Source: Punica granatum (taxonomy: Eukaryota; Streptophyta; Magnoliopsida; Myrtales; Lythraceae). Taken from it: 64,000 nucleotides of DNA. The stretch is taken from positions 5,704,001 to 5,768,000 of the forward strand of contig NC_045128.1 of the NCBI RefSeq assembly GCF_007655135.1, read 5' to 3'. The notes below the pieces were generated by a model. That model was not told the DNA's origin. It did no database searches and was given only the letters and a program-made list of their open reading frames with translations. This document shows positions 33,511 to 45,048 of this stretch, piece by piece (position 1 is the first letter of the stretch; each line of letters begins with the position of its first letter). Made by a program: the position numbers and the translations under genes.

Positions 33511-34561
33511 GAAGTACACAAAAAGAGATGTAAGTAAATTATTTAAATGGAATAATATTGATAGAAAGCATTTATTGTTGAAAGTAAGAGGAGAGACCTC
33601 GACTGAACTCTAACCGATCTAGTTGTCATGAATTAAGCTCCTCGACAGATCAAGAACAATTAAGTTCCTCAGAATTAAATTTGTCGGCGGACATATGTTC
33701 TCTCTATGCCAACTCAACCATCTCAGCTGATGGAAAAGATGTTGAAAGTTCCCTTGGAGTATTGCACGGGCGAGTTCAAGAACTCTTATCCTCGGCAAGT
33801 TCCTAAACATGTCAACATTAAGACTATCTTCTTCCTCCATGAAATGATATCCTTCTAGACTGATGGCTTCACTTTTGATGTTCCCTATACTCATCAAAAA
33901 GATCAAAAATGGATGTGGTTTCAAACAAATTTCGTGATCTGAAAGCCGATCTAAAATACATCAAAAATGTCATGCCTGTTGTCCCACTAATACAATCCCT
34001 GCATATTCACCGTGCCACAGCCTGCTTCGCTGTCCCGGTTCTTTGTCTTCTTGCTCAACGATACTTCTGCCGAGATCTCCGAGGTGATCATGCATTCATA
34101 TCGTATAGTCCTCCCCGATTTTAATCAACGACTTTAGTTGGAGAATCTCAAGTCCCACTTCCGGGGAAAATTTAGCATCTTTTCATCTTGACAAAGACTA
34201 ATTACTCAAGGGATTAAGATTCTTCTACACAAGAAAGTTTCAAGACATCTCTAAACAAGAAAAATTTGAGCGCTTCATGGACTCACTACATAATTCTCGA
34301 ATTTTCGATCTTATCATGTCCGGGACTGGGTCATCACTAAAAGAAAAGGAAGTGCTAACGAGCGCTTAATATTGAAAACCTGAATTACTTCAGTAGACTG
34401 TCTCCATGCATGCCAATGGCATTACAGAGCTTATTTTACCATACAAAGGCCTTTTATGAAACCACATACGTCACGGGCACACAGAGCACATAATACCAAC
34501 TTCCATCACTCCTATGATTTCTCATAGATGGAGCTGGAAATTTTTGTCTCATACTTATTTA

Positions 34562-35520
34562 TTAGTTCCCGGCTTCGGTTTCCTCCGCTGCACCGTGGCT
34601 AGGGTGCCCGCCGTGCCCACCGCCACCATGCCCACCGCCACCGTGTCCACCGCCATAGCCACCACCGCCATAGCCACCGCCGCCGTGCCCACCACCACCG
34701 TGTCCACCGCCATAGCCACCACCGCCACCGTGTCCGCCACCATAGCCACCACCGCCATAGCCACCGCCGCCGTGCCCACCGCCACCGTGTCCACCGCCAT
34801 AGCCACCACCGCCACCGTGTCCGCCGCCATAGCCTTCGGTTTCCTCCACTGCACCATGGCCAGGGTGCCCGCCGTGCCCGCCACCACCGTGCCCACCGCC
34901 ACCGCGCCCACCACCATAGCCTTTGCCCCCGCCATATCCACCATGTCCACCAAAGTCGTCTACAAAAGTCAAATAACAATATGCAAGAGATGTCATATAA
35001 ATCTTCGTGTATCAGTTTCGTTGCACTTGTTTCCAGTCTAGAATGAAATTTCACATATACGCAAGAGATGTCATATAAATCTTCGTGTATCCGTTTCGTA
35101 GCACTTGTTTCCAGTCTCGAATGACATTTAATATGTGATGCTTTCTTCACTATATACATGTCTGACTGCGTCAAGCGTTAATTATGTACAACGGCTACAA
35201 CCTATACCCGAAGCAGAAGTACTATCACCACTCCCCGTCATCCACGAGTAATATTCGACCACTTGATGATCAAAACTCGATTGTGAATACATTTATCTTA
35301 ATTAACTCCACCACGCCATTAGATAATAATGATTTCACAGGTGCAGGAGGTGCATGCGTATTCATATGCTGCATGTATATGATATCCTGAGAAAGGGAAA
35401 ATGTAATTTACCAGTCTGGGTGGTTTCAGCAAGATCACGAGCATAGACCGCCTTAGATGAGATGAGAACGACCGCGAGGAAGGCGAGGCCGAGGAGAAGA
35501 ATGACCTTTGAGGAGGCCAT
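34562..35520 (-). CDS. secreted glycine-rich protein (two exons)
   Basis: Exon 1 is 35520-35412 and begins MASSKVILLLGLAFLAVVLI, a clear signal peptide, followed by ARDLAETTQT. Its donor is ACTG|GTAAAT. Exon 2 is 34959-34562 after acceptor TTTTGTAG. The joined frame is 507 bases, giving 168 residues plus stop. The mature part is built of GGHGGGGYGGG-type repeats and contains two related blocks (HPGHGAVEETE and HPSHGAAEETE). It ends EAGN, with none of the C-terminal cysteines found in the AtGRP3 class. ARDLAET after the signal peptide is typical of ABA/cold-induced plant glycine-rich proteins, which act in the cell wall or apoplast. A TATA box lies upstream. Splice sites, frame and promoter are all consistent, so this is the best intact gene in the window. 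It sits between TIR locus B and the NB-ARC tail of locus C. Confidence 0.85.
34983..35138. repeat. 78-bp tandem duplication in the glycine-rich protein intron
   Basis: GCAAGAGATGTCATATAAAT begins at 34983 and again at 35061. The two 78-bp copies differ at a few positions. The duplication is confined to the intron (34960-35411). Confidence 0.85.
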
Positions 35521-35627
35521 TGCTAATATTCTCTCAATCACACAAGGGGGAAATCAAGAACTAGAAGTAGTAGTAAGAGCTAGCAATGCGAGATGTAGTG
35601 ATGCAAAGTGATGGAGGTGCCTGCCCC

Positions 35628-35635
35628 TATTTATA
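35628..35635 (-). promoter_or_regulatory. TATA box of the glycine-rich protein gene
   Basis: TATAAATA on the minus strand lies about 110 bp upstream of the ATG at 35520. It gives a plausible 5' leader of about 80 bases. Confidence 0.65.
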
Positions 35636-35640
35636 GAGAG

Positions 35641-37267
35641 ATCACTGAAGAGAGAAGATGTCGGATAGAGATGTAAGTCCAAAGTGTTGGAGTGCCAATA
35701 GTCAAGGTTTGCATTACATGTGGGCCCCAACAATCTTGTTTGTGTCTGATATTCTACTTGTCATATCTTACCTGCATTCCACTTTGCCTTAATTTACTAA
35801 TTTTCACATAGGACTCTTATCCGAATGCACCAAGTTCGAATGCTAAACCTATGTATATAAGTGTTTGTGCGTTGCTATATATATACATAAATATATTAAT
35901 TTCAATGGAAGCCATTTTTCACACTGTCAGTATTATATTCAACAGATCATTTAGACAGATGCCAATGACGCTTTAACACCACGCGTCGCCATTCTCCATA
36001 GCATACAAAACTCAAATTCATGAAATTTTCTTTCGAAGAAAAATAAACGACATACACAACGTGCGATAACTCCATGCACATTTAGTTTATGAAATTGGAT
36101 CAATCAAGGCAGAGGCTATATAGGCTCGGATACCAAATGTGGGAGTAAACCCGAAAGTCTCACTGAATATATAGAGCATAGGATTAATAGCGGAAGCAAA
36201 ATTTAGGATTACCTACAGTCATTGATTCTAACCATGGTATTCGAGAGATCGAATTGTAATTTGCACAGTCATTGAATTGTAATCTTCCAAGCTCTCGATC
36301 ATCTCACATATGACCTCATGATCAACTGATCTTGGTCAATACATATTTATAACCATATAACCACTCTCCCATCAAAGTGGTAATCACTAGGTGAGTTGTG
36401 GAGAAAATAATGGGCAATTATGGATCGAGGGGTTACTAAAATTGAGGTGCCAATTCAGTTACAAACGTGGGTTCTAAATATCGAGAGAAAATACTCATTT
36501 ATCCCACTTAATTGCATGTGGGAATATTTAAACTCCAACAGTTCCTTCATATATCAAATTGTTCCTTCTACACATCAATTTAGTCCCTCCGCCTGTAATT
36601 TCTCCGCCACGACATCCTCGTCGCTGTCTCTCCCTTCACCTCCTCCTCCGGGAAGCTCTGTTATCGTGAAAACCTCTTGGGCAAGTGGTTCATCGTCTAC
36701 TTATTACCTATTCATGTAAGTGAGTTACGTAGAGGTTTGGCAGTCCACGAAGTGATTGATTTTTACTTCTTCTTTTTTTTTTTGTGTGGGTATGCCTTTG
36801 AGATCGTTATTGGCGGAATGGAACTGAGTGTCCGCTAGTTTTGGCTGATTTGGAGAAGGGTTGAGGTTTTCAATGAAGCGGCGGTGAGTTTTGGAGGGGT
36901 TGAGGAGGTTGGTATATTGAAGGGGAGTAATAGTGTGATAAGCTTCCGGGTCAGGTTCATATGGGAGTGTTCCAGCATTCTACTTTGGATGTGTTTGGTC
37001 CAGTTAGGGATAGATGGGGAGCTTTGGCACCCTTCTTCCTTAACAAGGTTTCAAATCGATTGTCTCACTATCCATTGCCCGTCGTCATCCAAGATCCTTG
37101 CAGTCGCCAGTTGCAGCTAAGCTCCGCTGGAGCCATTTGATAACAGTGTGAGCATGACGGACGCTGGGAACTTGAGCATAGACGATGATGAGGCTGAGAA
37201 GCTACGATGAGTGATATGTTCTCTCAGCACATGAATCCTCGCGGAAGATAACAAGGTAATAATTTGT
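35641..37267. other. upstream region of the glycine-rich protein gene; no other gene recognised
   Basis: Frames at 36420-36719 and 36884-37120 on the plus strand have no domain I recognise. The stretch ends at the target duplication TTTGT (37263-37267) of the next solo-LTR-like element. Confidence 0.4.
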
Positions 37268-38114
37268 TGTCACGACCTGAAATTTCAGCTGAATTTCCCC
37301 TATATTTTCTCAATATCCATTATCACATAAACTATTCATATAAAACCTAGTTTCCATAACTCTCAACAACATATCACCAATCTAGCTAGCTCTCTCACAC
37401 ACACACATATATTTATATTCTAAGAGAGCCACTTCACTAAACCAACTAAACAAAAATTTCAGGTCGTAACATATTCAAATACGTTATATACAAAAAGAAT
37501 ACTTATCAAATAACTAAGGTCCCTACTTAGTTCTCCGAGCTGATCCCCGATATCAAAAATGGTTCTCCCGCGCAGCTAGAAGCTTATCTGGAAAATATAT
37601 GCAGGGTGTGAGCTGCATCTCAGTGAGCAAAAAATTCCTGAGTGAAATGAATTATTATTAACTAAAAATATTTTTTAAAATAAACAAAGATAATATTAGC
37701 ATACCCAAGTCTATCATTTAATTCACCAACACAGCATATTATGCAATACATACAAATAATTACCAAACTCATTCGTAACCAATCAATTATCTTTATAACC
37801 ATATAATAATATTAAAATTAACTATTAACTCGGCATCACCTAACAATCACACACTAACTAAATCAAGCATTAGCAAACAACACGATTTTCACATAACAAC
37901 TGTAGATAATCTCAACAATCATCATATTTACAGCAATCAAACCAGACAAACAATATACAACACAACCAATCAATATAGCCATAGGGTTGCATTTCCTCGC
38001 AACAGAATTATGACAGTACAGTGACCCTGCACATCTCATTCATATCATCCCCAACTCCCAATATCCATGTCTCATAAGCGAGGGCCGCCTATTAACCTCT
38101 GGCGGTAAGAGTTG

Positions 38115-38500
38115 ACCTCAATTTATATTCCGCCGGTCAAGCGGCCGATCAGGCCCCTTTTTCTATTTCACCGGGTCCAGTGGCCGATTAAACCCCTATT
38201 TATATTCCGTCGGGTCCAGCGGCCGATCATGCCCCTATTTATATTCCGCCGGGTCCAGCGGCCGATCATGCCCCTATTTATATTCCGCCGGGTCCAGTGG
38301 CCGATTAAACCCCTATTTATATTCCGTCGGGTCCAGCGGCCGATCATGCCCCTATTTATATTCCGCTGGGTCCAGCGGCCGATCATGCCTTATTTGTATT
38401 CCGCTGGGTCCAGCGGCCGATCTGTCCCATATTTATATTCCACTAGGTCCAGCGCCCGATCAGACCCATTTTATAATCCGTCGGGTCCAGCGATCCCATG
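38115..38500 (-). repeat. array of about ten 38-39-bp GC-rich units
   Basis: Units have the form TATATTCCGYCGGGTCCAGC, then GGCCGATCATGCCCCTATT, with small variants. Because most units are a multiple of three long, long frames appear on both strands here; they are repeats, not genes. Homologous arrays are at 20489, 56110 and 58760. Confidence 0.85.
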
Positions 38501-38785
38501 ACTATAGTTAAACAACAATAGAAGCATAAGCAATTGCAACATGCATTCTCACCTCATATATCATCATACACAACCACAAGCCCAATCACATTACAATGGT
38601 AACATGTTATCATAACATATTTCATACACAATCAACATACACAATCAAACTGTATATCTCAACTCAAGACGAAACATAAAAGGGCAATATCTCTCAAATC
38701 AATTCACACAACATAGCAAGACCGATTTCTTAACCTACCTATCACAATATTCTTCTTAAATAATTTATATAACTATAATACATCA

Positions 38786-38950
38786 TTTCACAAGGGGATA
38801 GAGTACTCACATAACATATATATATATATATCATTTCACAAAGGAATAGAGTACTCACATAACATATATATATATATATATCATTTCACAAAGGAATAGA
38901 GTACTCACATAACATATATATATATATATATCATTTCACAATAGAATAAA
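38786..38950. repeat. 56-bp minisatellite, three copies
   Basis: Units read AATAGAGTACTCACATAACA, then a (TA)n tract, then TCATTTCACAAAGG. It is a local expansion within copy 2; the other copies have one or two units. Confidence 0.8.
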
Positions 38951-40180
38951 GTACACATAGATAGTTCCCAAAAATATGCTCACCCACTTGAGTCATCGGA
39001 ATGCAAAGCCTCTCAGCCTCCTCAATTCCTAACATAATTAATATAACAAAAAAAACCCAAATTATAAACAAATATCACATCATTATATCAACAATCATGC
39101 TCTTTGACAATCCATTTGTTCCCCCTAAAATTACAGATTCGCAACAAGACTTAACCTGAACAAAAATAAATTATTCATAACTCACTCTCCCCAAAGTTTT
39201 AAATACTAAAACAATAAAAGCAGGTAACATCATTCAATAAGGAATTTAACTTCAATTTCAAGCAATACTAGATACGCAACAAATTTCTTCTTAAGTATCA
39301 CCATCCATGAATAATATACCCTTATTTCGAAAAGAACCTCAAAGTCCGCCAGATGGACAATGCTGAAGATATTCTTTTGAAACAAAGAAAAGTTTCTTGT
39401 AAAACATTCATGGCTTTGAAGCCACGTACTGAGGTGTTCATTGTATCACCGATACCAAAACACAATTAAGAACCCCTTTTTTTTCTTTTTCGAAAAATAC
39501 TAATTATTCCCGAAAAATCCAGAAAATTTACAGAAAATAGCAAATTTCGATACGAATTCATAGGCGCAAAAGTCATTCAAATTGGAGATCGGAGCAAGCT
39601 GAACAAGCCCTACAAAATGATTGTTCGCTGCGCAGAATTTGCAGTTGCAGGTAACTCACAATCTCGACTTCCTGAGCTTGGTTCTCCCTCTCCTGACCTC
39701 CAAATTTAGTGATTTTGGTGTCTATAGAAACCTTGGATAGCGAACTCTACATTAGAATCATAATCTTGCAAAATGATGAACAAATGAGGTCGAAACATTG
39801 CTCCAAATATCGCTGTTCATCAAAGGATGAAAATGAAATCCCTTCCTCCTCTCCTCCTTATGTCTGTGAGCGTGAAAATGATTCATCAGAGAATGAAATC
39901 CCTATATTTGAAGAAGCATTTTAATTCTTACCCATAATACTTTCTCCTTTTCCTATTAATACGTTCGCCAACCAATTTTAACATTGAGTGACTAAAAATT
40001 CCTTCCAAGTATTCTGCCCGTTTCAATTCTTCCTTTCTCTTTCTCTCACCTGTTCTCTCTTCTATTTCTATCTTCTACAATTCTAGCTAGAGCTGCAGTA
40101 AAAATCCCTTTTCCTCACTATCTTTGTTTCCCATTGTTCCCGTTTCCGAAATCCCAACCAACAAAACAAAAAAATGTAAA

Positions 40181-40208
40181 CCCCCCCCCCCCCCCCCCCC
40201 CCCCCCCC
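40181..40208. repeat. poly-C tract (28 bases)
   Basis: This is an uninterrupted C run inside solo-LTR copy 2. Such runs are prone to length error in sequencing and can form i-motif/G-quadruplex structures. Confidence 0.9.
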
Positions 40209-41057
40209 TTCTTCTCTCTGTTTTCTCTATTTCTCTAATGCTATGTTTCTTCCTTCGACTTACCCAGCAGAAAACAGAGCCAAGGAAAAGAAGGAAGAAA
40301 GAAACAAAATTAAATGGAATAAGAAATGGCGGTGGCCGGATGGCTTAAAGGGGAAATGAGGGCCACGTGGGGCCCTTTTCACCCATTTCTTTTTTCTTTT
40401 TCTTGTTTTTTTTATCTTCTCAGCCACATAAATTTAGTACGTGATATGCATGTATATTACGTAATCATGTATATATATATATATGTATATATACATGTCG
40501 GAAAAAAAAAATCAACCCGTGTCTCACATTTGTCCACCTAGTGATAGTCCAGTCCTCCTGGCTCCGAGTTTGCTCATGGAGGTTATTTACCTTTTTTCTT
40601 TTGATATTTTTCTTGTTACGTTCATTTTACCCAATGCATTTCATCATCATTCGATGAAAAAGGGGGTGGTGGTGATGGTGGGCGCGAGCTAAGGAGTTGA
40701 GCTCGTCAGCAAGGGAGGAAGGAGGAGGAAGGGAAAAAAAACTGGAGGAGGTCGGGCTGGTCAGTGAAAAAGGGGCATCCTCCTCCTCCTCCTCCTATGC
40801 TCTAGGTTGCAATTTGCAATTTCTTTTAATATATCTTCATGTGGGACCAGAGACATTGCCCCACCCGCCAACAGTTAGGTGCACAACATCACTCTCGATC
40901 TGAGACCAAGAGATTGCTCGATTTTCACCGGTATGACTTCTCATATCCTTCTATTTCTCCTCATCCTATTTATTCGCATCAAGGCCATAAGTCTTCTTTG
41001 TAATTCAAGAAAAGAGAATGAGACCTTATTCAATTCAACCAGATAGAATATTCTGGA

Positions 41058-41241
41058 ACCAACAAGGAGTTAGACTTGCTGGTAAGCTGATAATAAGTAG
41101 TAGGCCAGGTCCAGGGTTCGATTCTCTCGGGGGTCGGCATTTGGGATTTAATTGGCGGGCCCCAAGCCATACGATACACCGTCCGGTGGACTAGTCGGTT
41201 GCTACGGCGCCGGACATCATCAACAGCAAAAAAAAAAAAAA
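41058..41241 (+). mobile_element. tRNA-derived SINE (Au-like) with perfect 17-bp target duplication
   Basis: The 17-bp sequence AGATAGAATATTCTGGA occurs exactly at 41041-41057 and 41242-41258. Between them lies a body with a pol III B box (GGTTCGATTCTC, 41115-41126), an A-box-like TAGACTTGCTGG near 41071, a GC-rich 3' part (CCGTCCGGTGGACTAGTCGG) and a terminal A run. These are the hallmarks of a recent SINE insertion. The 3' part recalls the Au SINE family from memory. It lies just downstream of the TIR exon of locus B, in what would be its intron. Confidence 0.85.
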
Positions 41242-41291
41242 AGATAGAATATTCTGGAAGTGAAAGACTTTAAGCAGCAGCAGAGAGTTAC

Positions 41292-42055
41292 CCGTTTGCC
41301 ACTTTATCCAGTTCAAGACCCTTCAGCTCCACAACTTCCTTCAGCGCATCCCTCCATGCTTGGACCTTCTCCTGACCAAACCTCTCCTCGTGCTGGGAGA
41401 ACGAATTGGCATAAGTCCCTGTCTGGTGTTGGACGTCATCGGGCGTAATGTCCAGGAATATTGGCATGATCAGCTGTTTGCTCTCCTTCATGCACTTCAC
41501 CATCTCCGCAACCTCCATGAGGCACCACTTGCTCGATGCATAATCTGCGGAGAAGATGGGGATCCCAATCTTTGACTGCTTGATTGAATTCATAAGGTTG
41601 GGGCAGATCTCCTCCCCTACATGGAGCTCCTCATTGTCCCTGAAGGTGCAGACCCCTGCGTCGATGAGGCTATGGTAGAGATAGTCCGTGAATGTCTTCC
41701 TGATGTCAGTTCCCCTGAAGCTCAGGAAGACTTCAAACTCACGACCCATCTCAGTGCCATCCGAGGACGAGGATGATGGATCAGTGCTGCTTCCATCTGT
41801 CTCCTGCAGATAGAGGACGTCACGCTATACCCATTGAGATTATGTTTGGAGATAGACATACCAAATCGAACTGAACACAAATATATGAGTGAAATCTCAT
41901 ACCGGTGATATATTCTCGGAGTTCCTGCCAGAACTAGGATTCTGCTGCCTCTTCTTGAAGAAGAAACGGGTACCAATGAAAGCAGAGATGATCACCGATG
42001 CTATTGCGCAGACTGCAATAGGCAAAGTGTTGCGCCGAGGAGAACGCTTATCCAT
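41292..42055 (-). CDS. Locus B: membrane-anchored TIR domain (exons 1-2 of a truncated TNL)
   Basis: Exon 1 (42055-41903; an in-frame ATG at 42094 is an alternative start) reads MDKRSPRRNTLPIAVCAIAS, continues with VIISAFIGTRFFFKKRQQ, and ends ENISP at CCG|GTATGAG. It supplies one membrane segment with flanking basic residues. Exon 2 (41803-41292) follows acceptor TCTGCAG and joins in phase 0. After a short Ser-rich linker it encodes a full TIR domain (FLSFRGTDIRKTF, FSADYASSKWCLMEV with the NADase glutamate, SFSQHEERF). It ends at the phase-2 donor GG|GTAACT after LDKVANG. Splice phases agree and no stop is seen. No NB-ARC follows; the SINE, solo-LTR copy 2 and the glycine-rich protein gene come next. 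It may make a short anchored TIR protein if the transcript ends in the intron, or it may be a stranded exon pair. Confidence 0.7.
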
Positions 42056-42099
42056 AGCTGCAGATGCAAATGGAGTTCTCGTACAGCAAAACATGTATG

Positions 42100-42750
42100 T
42101 GACTATTAGGGAATATTTTCTAATTCCCTAATAGTGATGATACAGAAAACAAAGAGTTGGGGATCATGTCATTTGGTCAGTTATTTAAACTCCACATTAA
42201 AATACGAAATCGTTGTCCTCTTCTGATATGTAGTGGGATATACAGTACTTTATATGACGAGCTTATCCTGTGTTGAATTCGTGCTAAAAGATCCTTGTTT
42301 TCATCTTTGCTTTTCCTGTCATGCTTTTCCTTTTTGAAAAGCAAAAGTGGGGTAAGGCATAACATTTTACCAACATATGATCCAGCGATGGTAAGCAGTT
42401 GAGTGGTTATAGGAGTGGACACCTTTGTGAGCTTCGTGGACTGTCCACGACTTGCCTACACTAGCTTTTGTATGCCTAGGACGTATAAACCATGGAATGA
42501 TTGAAAACTATGTCCCTTATGATAATAATCCGCAAGAATCACCTTTGTATGGAAACCCTTCTAAGAGATCTCATAAAATAAGTGGAAGATCTCAAGTGAA
42601 CTCGATTGCTGAAGATGTTCTGGTAACATTTATTTCGTTCTTGAGACTAGTGAAAATAGAAGTTCTGGTTTCAATTTATTTTTATTTTGTATTGCCAATT
42701 CTTATCCATCTAGATGTCAAATGGTATCTTGCCTTGTCTGTCTCCAGAAA
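42100..42750 (-). repeat. 5' flank of locus B, duplicated at 9181-10545
   Basis: A TATA-like CATATAAA on the minus strand lies near 42249-42256. The rest matches the flank of the 9.1-kb relic. No gene was seen. Confidence 0.5.
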
Positions 42751-42754
42751 AAAA

Positions 42755-43659
42755 CATCTGATTTTCCTTGGAATAACATGAATAACTGGAAAATAAAATT
42801 GCCGAAAGTGCAACTGCGGAACGCAAATGGGTTTCCAATATCCTTAGGAGCCAATCCATGTCAATGCCTAGTCCACCAGGCCTCCACATCATTTGTTTGC
42901 TCTGCTTGGTCATGGATATCACCATTATCATTCTCTGTTGTATTGCGGCTGTTTCTTCCTCTGCTTCAGGAAACTCACTCTTCAGAGCGGAGTTAGTGTC
43001 AATAAAACCATTTACAGGAGAAGCACAGAATTATGGTGAAAGATCTACATTTGTCAACTCGATTCACTCTATAATCTGAAAAAATAAAAAGATAAAAACA
43101 AGAGATTTCTTTATTGAGTAATAAATAAATCACAAATCATGTCCAACAAGGCTAACTTTTAGATTAGATGGTTGTGGTATCTCTTGTTTTTTGGTTGAAA
43201 ACGAGCCCAATCGCTTATAGACCTGGTGGAAATTTACAGAAACTTCTTGGTTATCAGGTGGAAATAAGTTTAAATTAATTTTTAGACTCATTGTCTCTGA
43301 CTCTTGTACTATACATCAATTCAACGACACATATATGAATATGTACACACCCTGATGTCGATCTGAATAAAAAACAGAAAGTCAAACGCATAAATGCCTA
43401 CAGACATAAAGACAACTAAACTAGTCATACACCTGCCCCAGTTGGTATCTTATCTCCGATAAACTACACAATAAAAATACACATTTCCCAATTCAAAAAT
43501 TTTAACTTTAACTTTAACTCAACACACTACACAACAAAAACACATGTTTCTCAATTCAAATTTGTAATCACATCTCATTTGTCATTTTCCACAATCAAAA
43601 TTAAAATCAAAATCAAAGTAACTTTAACTATGAATCCAAACGGCCCTTTAAGAGTCGAA
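42755..43659 (-). repeat. duplicated TNL 3' flank, partner of 26480-27204
   Basis: It is nearly identical to 26510 onwards up to about 43460. Then 43465-43650 is extra sequence with repeated AACTTTAACT/CAAAATCAAA phrases that is absent from the locus C flank. The minus-strand frame with MVISMTKQSKQMMWRPGG is shared with the other copy. Confidence 0.6.
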
Positions 43660-43670
43660 TCCTTATAGAT

Positions 43671-45048
43671 CTACAGCCCGTTACTCTGCTGCTTTGAAAG
43701 ATCGGGTAACTTAAGTGCCTTGCATCCAACGGTGTTCAACTCCTGTAGACTACTCAGCTCCTCAAGTCTTGGAATTTCCACGATGCTCTCACAATCTCTC
43801 ATATTGAATCTCTGTAGCCTCTGCAAGTTTGATAGGTTCGGTAACTTCCTGAGCGATCTGCACCTGTTTATATTTAACTCTTGCAGTGACTCCAATTCTG
43901 CGACCGCCTCAATTTCGCTAAATTGCACACAATATCTAAGGAATAATTTCTCCAAAGAGGGTAGTAGTTCGGGCAAGAGTTCGAGCGACCTGCAGTTGTC
44001 TATACATAACATTTTCAGGTTTAGCAAACTGCTGAGTCCTCCAATCTCAACTAGCTTCCTGCTGCCCAGTACACTTAGGGACTTCAAGTTCTTCAACTTG
44101 AATAAGTTGGGAAGTCGTTCAACTTCAGACCAAGCGGCGGACAATACAGTTAAAGACTTGAGCCTTTCCGACTTCAGACCGTCTAGCTTAGTTAGAGGGC
44201 AATAATCTGTACGCAGATCCTTCAGGGACAGGAGATTGCCAAGACCTTCGATTTCCCTGAGCTTGTGGCACTGCATAACCTCTAATATCGACAAATTCTT
44301 CAGGTTTGAAAGGTCTGGCAACCTCTCAAGTGAGTTGCACGTCCCAATTCTCAAAACTGACGGACTTGAGGGAAGTGTGGGGAGGCTTTTAAGTTTGTGG
44401 CAGTAATGAATATCAAGCTCTTTTAGATGACGGAGAAATGCACCTATCTTTTCTGGTAAAGTATATATCTTCAGTGAGTGCAAATTCATTTTCTCAAGTT
44501 TCCTTAGACTAGAGATGCTGTCCAGCTCTTTGAGCTCTGAGGCCTGAGACAAATGCAATGTTTTTAGATTCACCAAGTTCGCCAGATTCAGGGAAGTCAG
44601 CTTCGACGAAGCTTCAATTGTTAGACTAATTAAGCTAGATGGAAGCTCAGGGAGGGTCTGAAGATTCTGGCAGTCACCTAAATGAAGGGTCTGCAGGCAT
44701 GAGAGTACACTCATACTCACCGGAAGGCTCTTTATCCCGCGAAATCTCAAGACCCTCAAGGAGGATAGACTCAAAACTTCGTCGGATATAGGTACTTCAC
44801 GAGAAAGCCATCTATTCCTATTACCTGATAGAACTTCAAGCTTCTTCATACCTCTTGATATAGGTACTTCTTCCAAGTGGTGTACCATCAATGAGAAACT
44901 CGATTAGTGACTCCAAGGAATCCAACTGTTCCGGCAACTTCTTCAGGCTCTAACAGTTCCTGAAATTTAGAAGGATCAAATTCTTCAAAAGCCCTACGGA
45001 TGGATCAACCCAAACTAACAGCTGGCAGGACTCGAGAATCAAGCTCTT
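43671..45048 (-). pseudogene. Locus G LRR exon, 3' portion
   Basis: The 406-codon frame from 44891 holds the LRR array (for example LPNLFKLKNLKSLSVLGSRK). It aligns over its length with locus C, including the segment SLPVSMSVLSCLQTL that the copia element interrupts there. Thus G preserves the uninterrupted target site for copia 1, and C and F preserve that for copia 2. Confidence 0.8.

Larger units (their letters stand above)
27205..34185 (-). pseudogene. Locus C: TNL pseudogene (NB-ARC tail, linker, LRR) split by copia 1
   Basis: Reading the minus strand downward: an NB-ARC tail at about 34180-33970 (KFSPEVG, LQLKSLIKIGED, MHDHLGDLGRSIVEQED); a linker exon at about 33890-33610 (AISLEGYHFMEEEDSLN, DMFRNLPRIRVLELA); and an LRR exon from about 33505. 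The LRR exon is interrupted at 33099/28290 by the copia element and then runs 28285-27205 for about 355 more residues, ending KDSTLRLL. The LRRs would form a ligand or guard surface in an intracellular immune receptor. Defects seen: a one-base loss near 33870 in the linker, TAG stops at the linker end, two stops at the start of the LRR exon (TGA and TAA where locus F has S and L codons), and the 4.8-kb insertion. The TIR and most of the NB-ARC are missing. Confidence 0.85.
37268..40528 (-). mobile_element. long solo-LTR-like element, copy 2 (3.3 kb)
   Basis: On the minus strand it begins TGTGAGACACGGG and ends GAAATTTCAGGTCGTGACA. It is flanked by a perfect duplication TTTGT (37263-37267 and 40529-40533). 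It contains CACGTG at 40364-40369 followed by GGGGCC, a 28-base C run, a 56-bp minisatellite, and a large array of the GC-rich unit (38115-38500). No gag, pol or internal LTR pair is present. It lies between TIR locus B and the glycine-rich protein gene. Confidence 0.75.

Noticed and set aside
34514..35041. Long Ala/Thr/Val-rich and Trp/Arg-rich frames overlapping the glycine-rich protein gene
   Set aside because: They are shadows of the GGN-repeat coding strand in other frames. The two-exon glycine-rich gene has a signal peptide, splice sites and a TATA box.
38115..38500. CRISPR-like look of regularly spaced GC-rich units
   Set aside because: The whole unit is repeated without unique spacers, the host is a plant, and the array is inside a retroelement. 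It is a minisatellite.
38112..38501. 129-codon plus-strand frame rich in RRVQRPIMPLFIF repeats, and its minus-strand counterpart
   Set aside because: It is only the translation of the 39-bp tandem unit. Most units are a multiple of three long, which keeps frames open by chance. The homologous arrays in other copies do not keep the frame.
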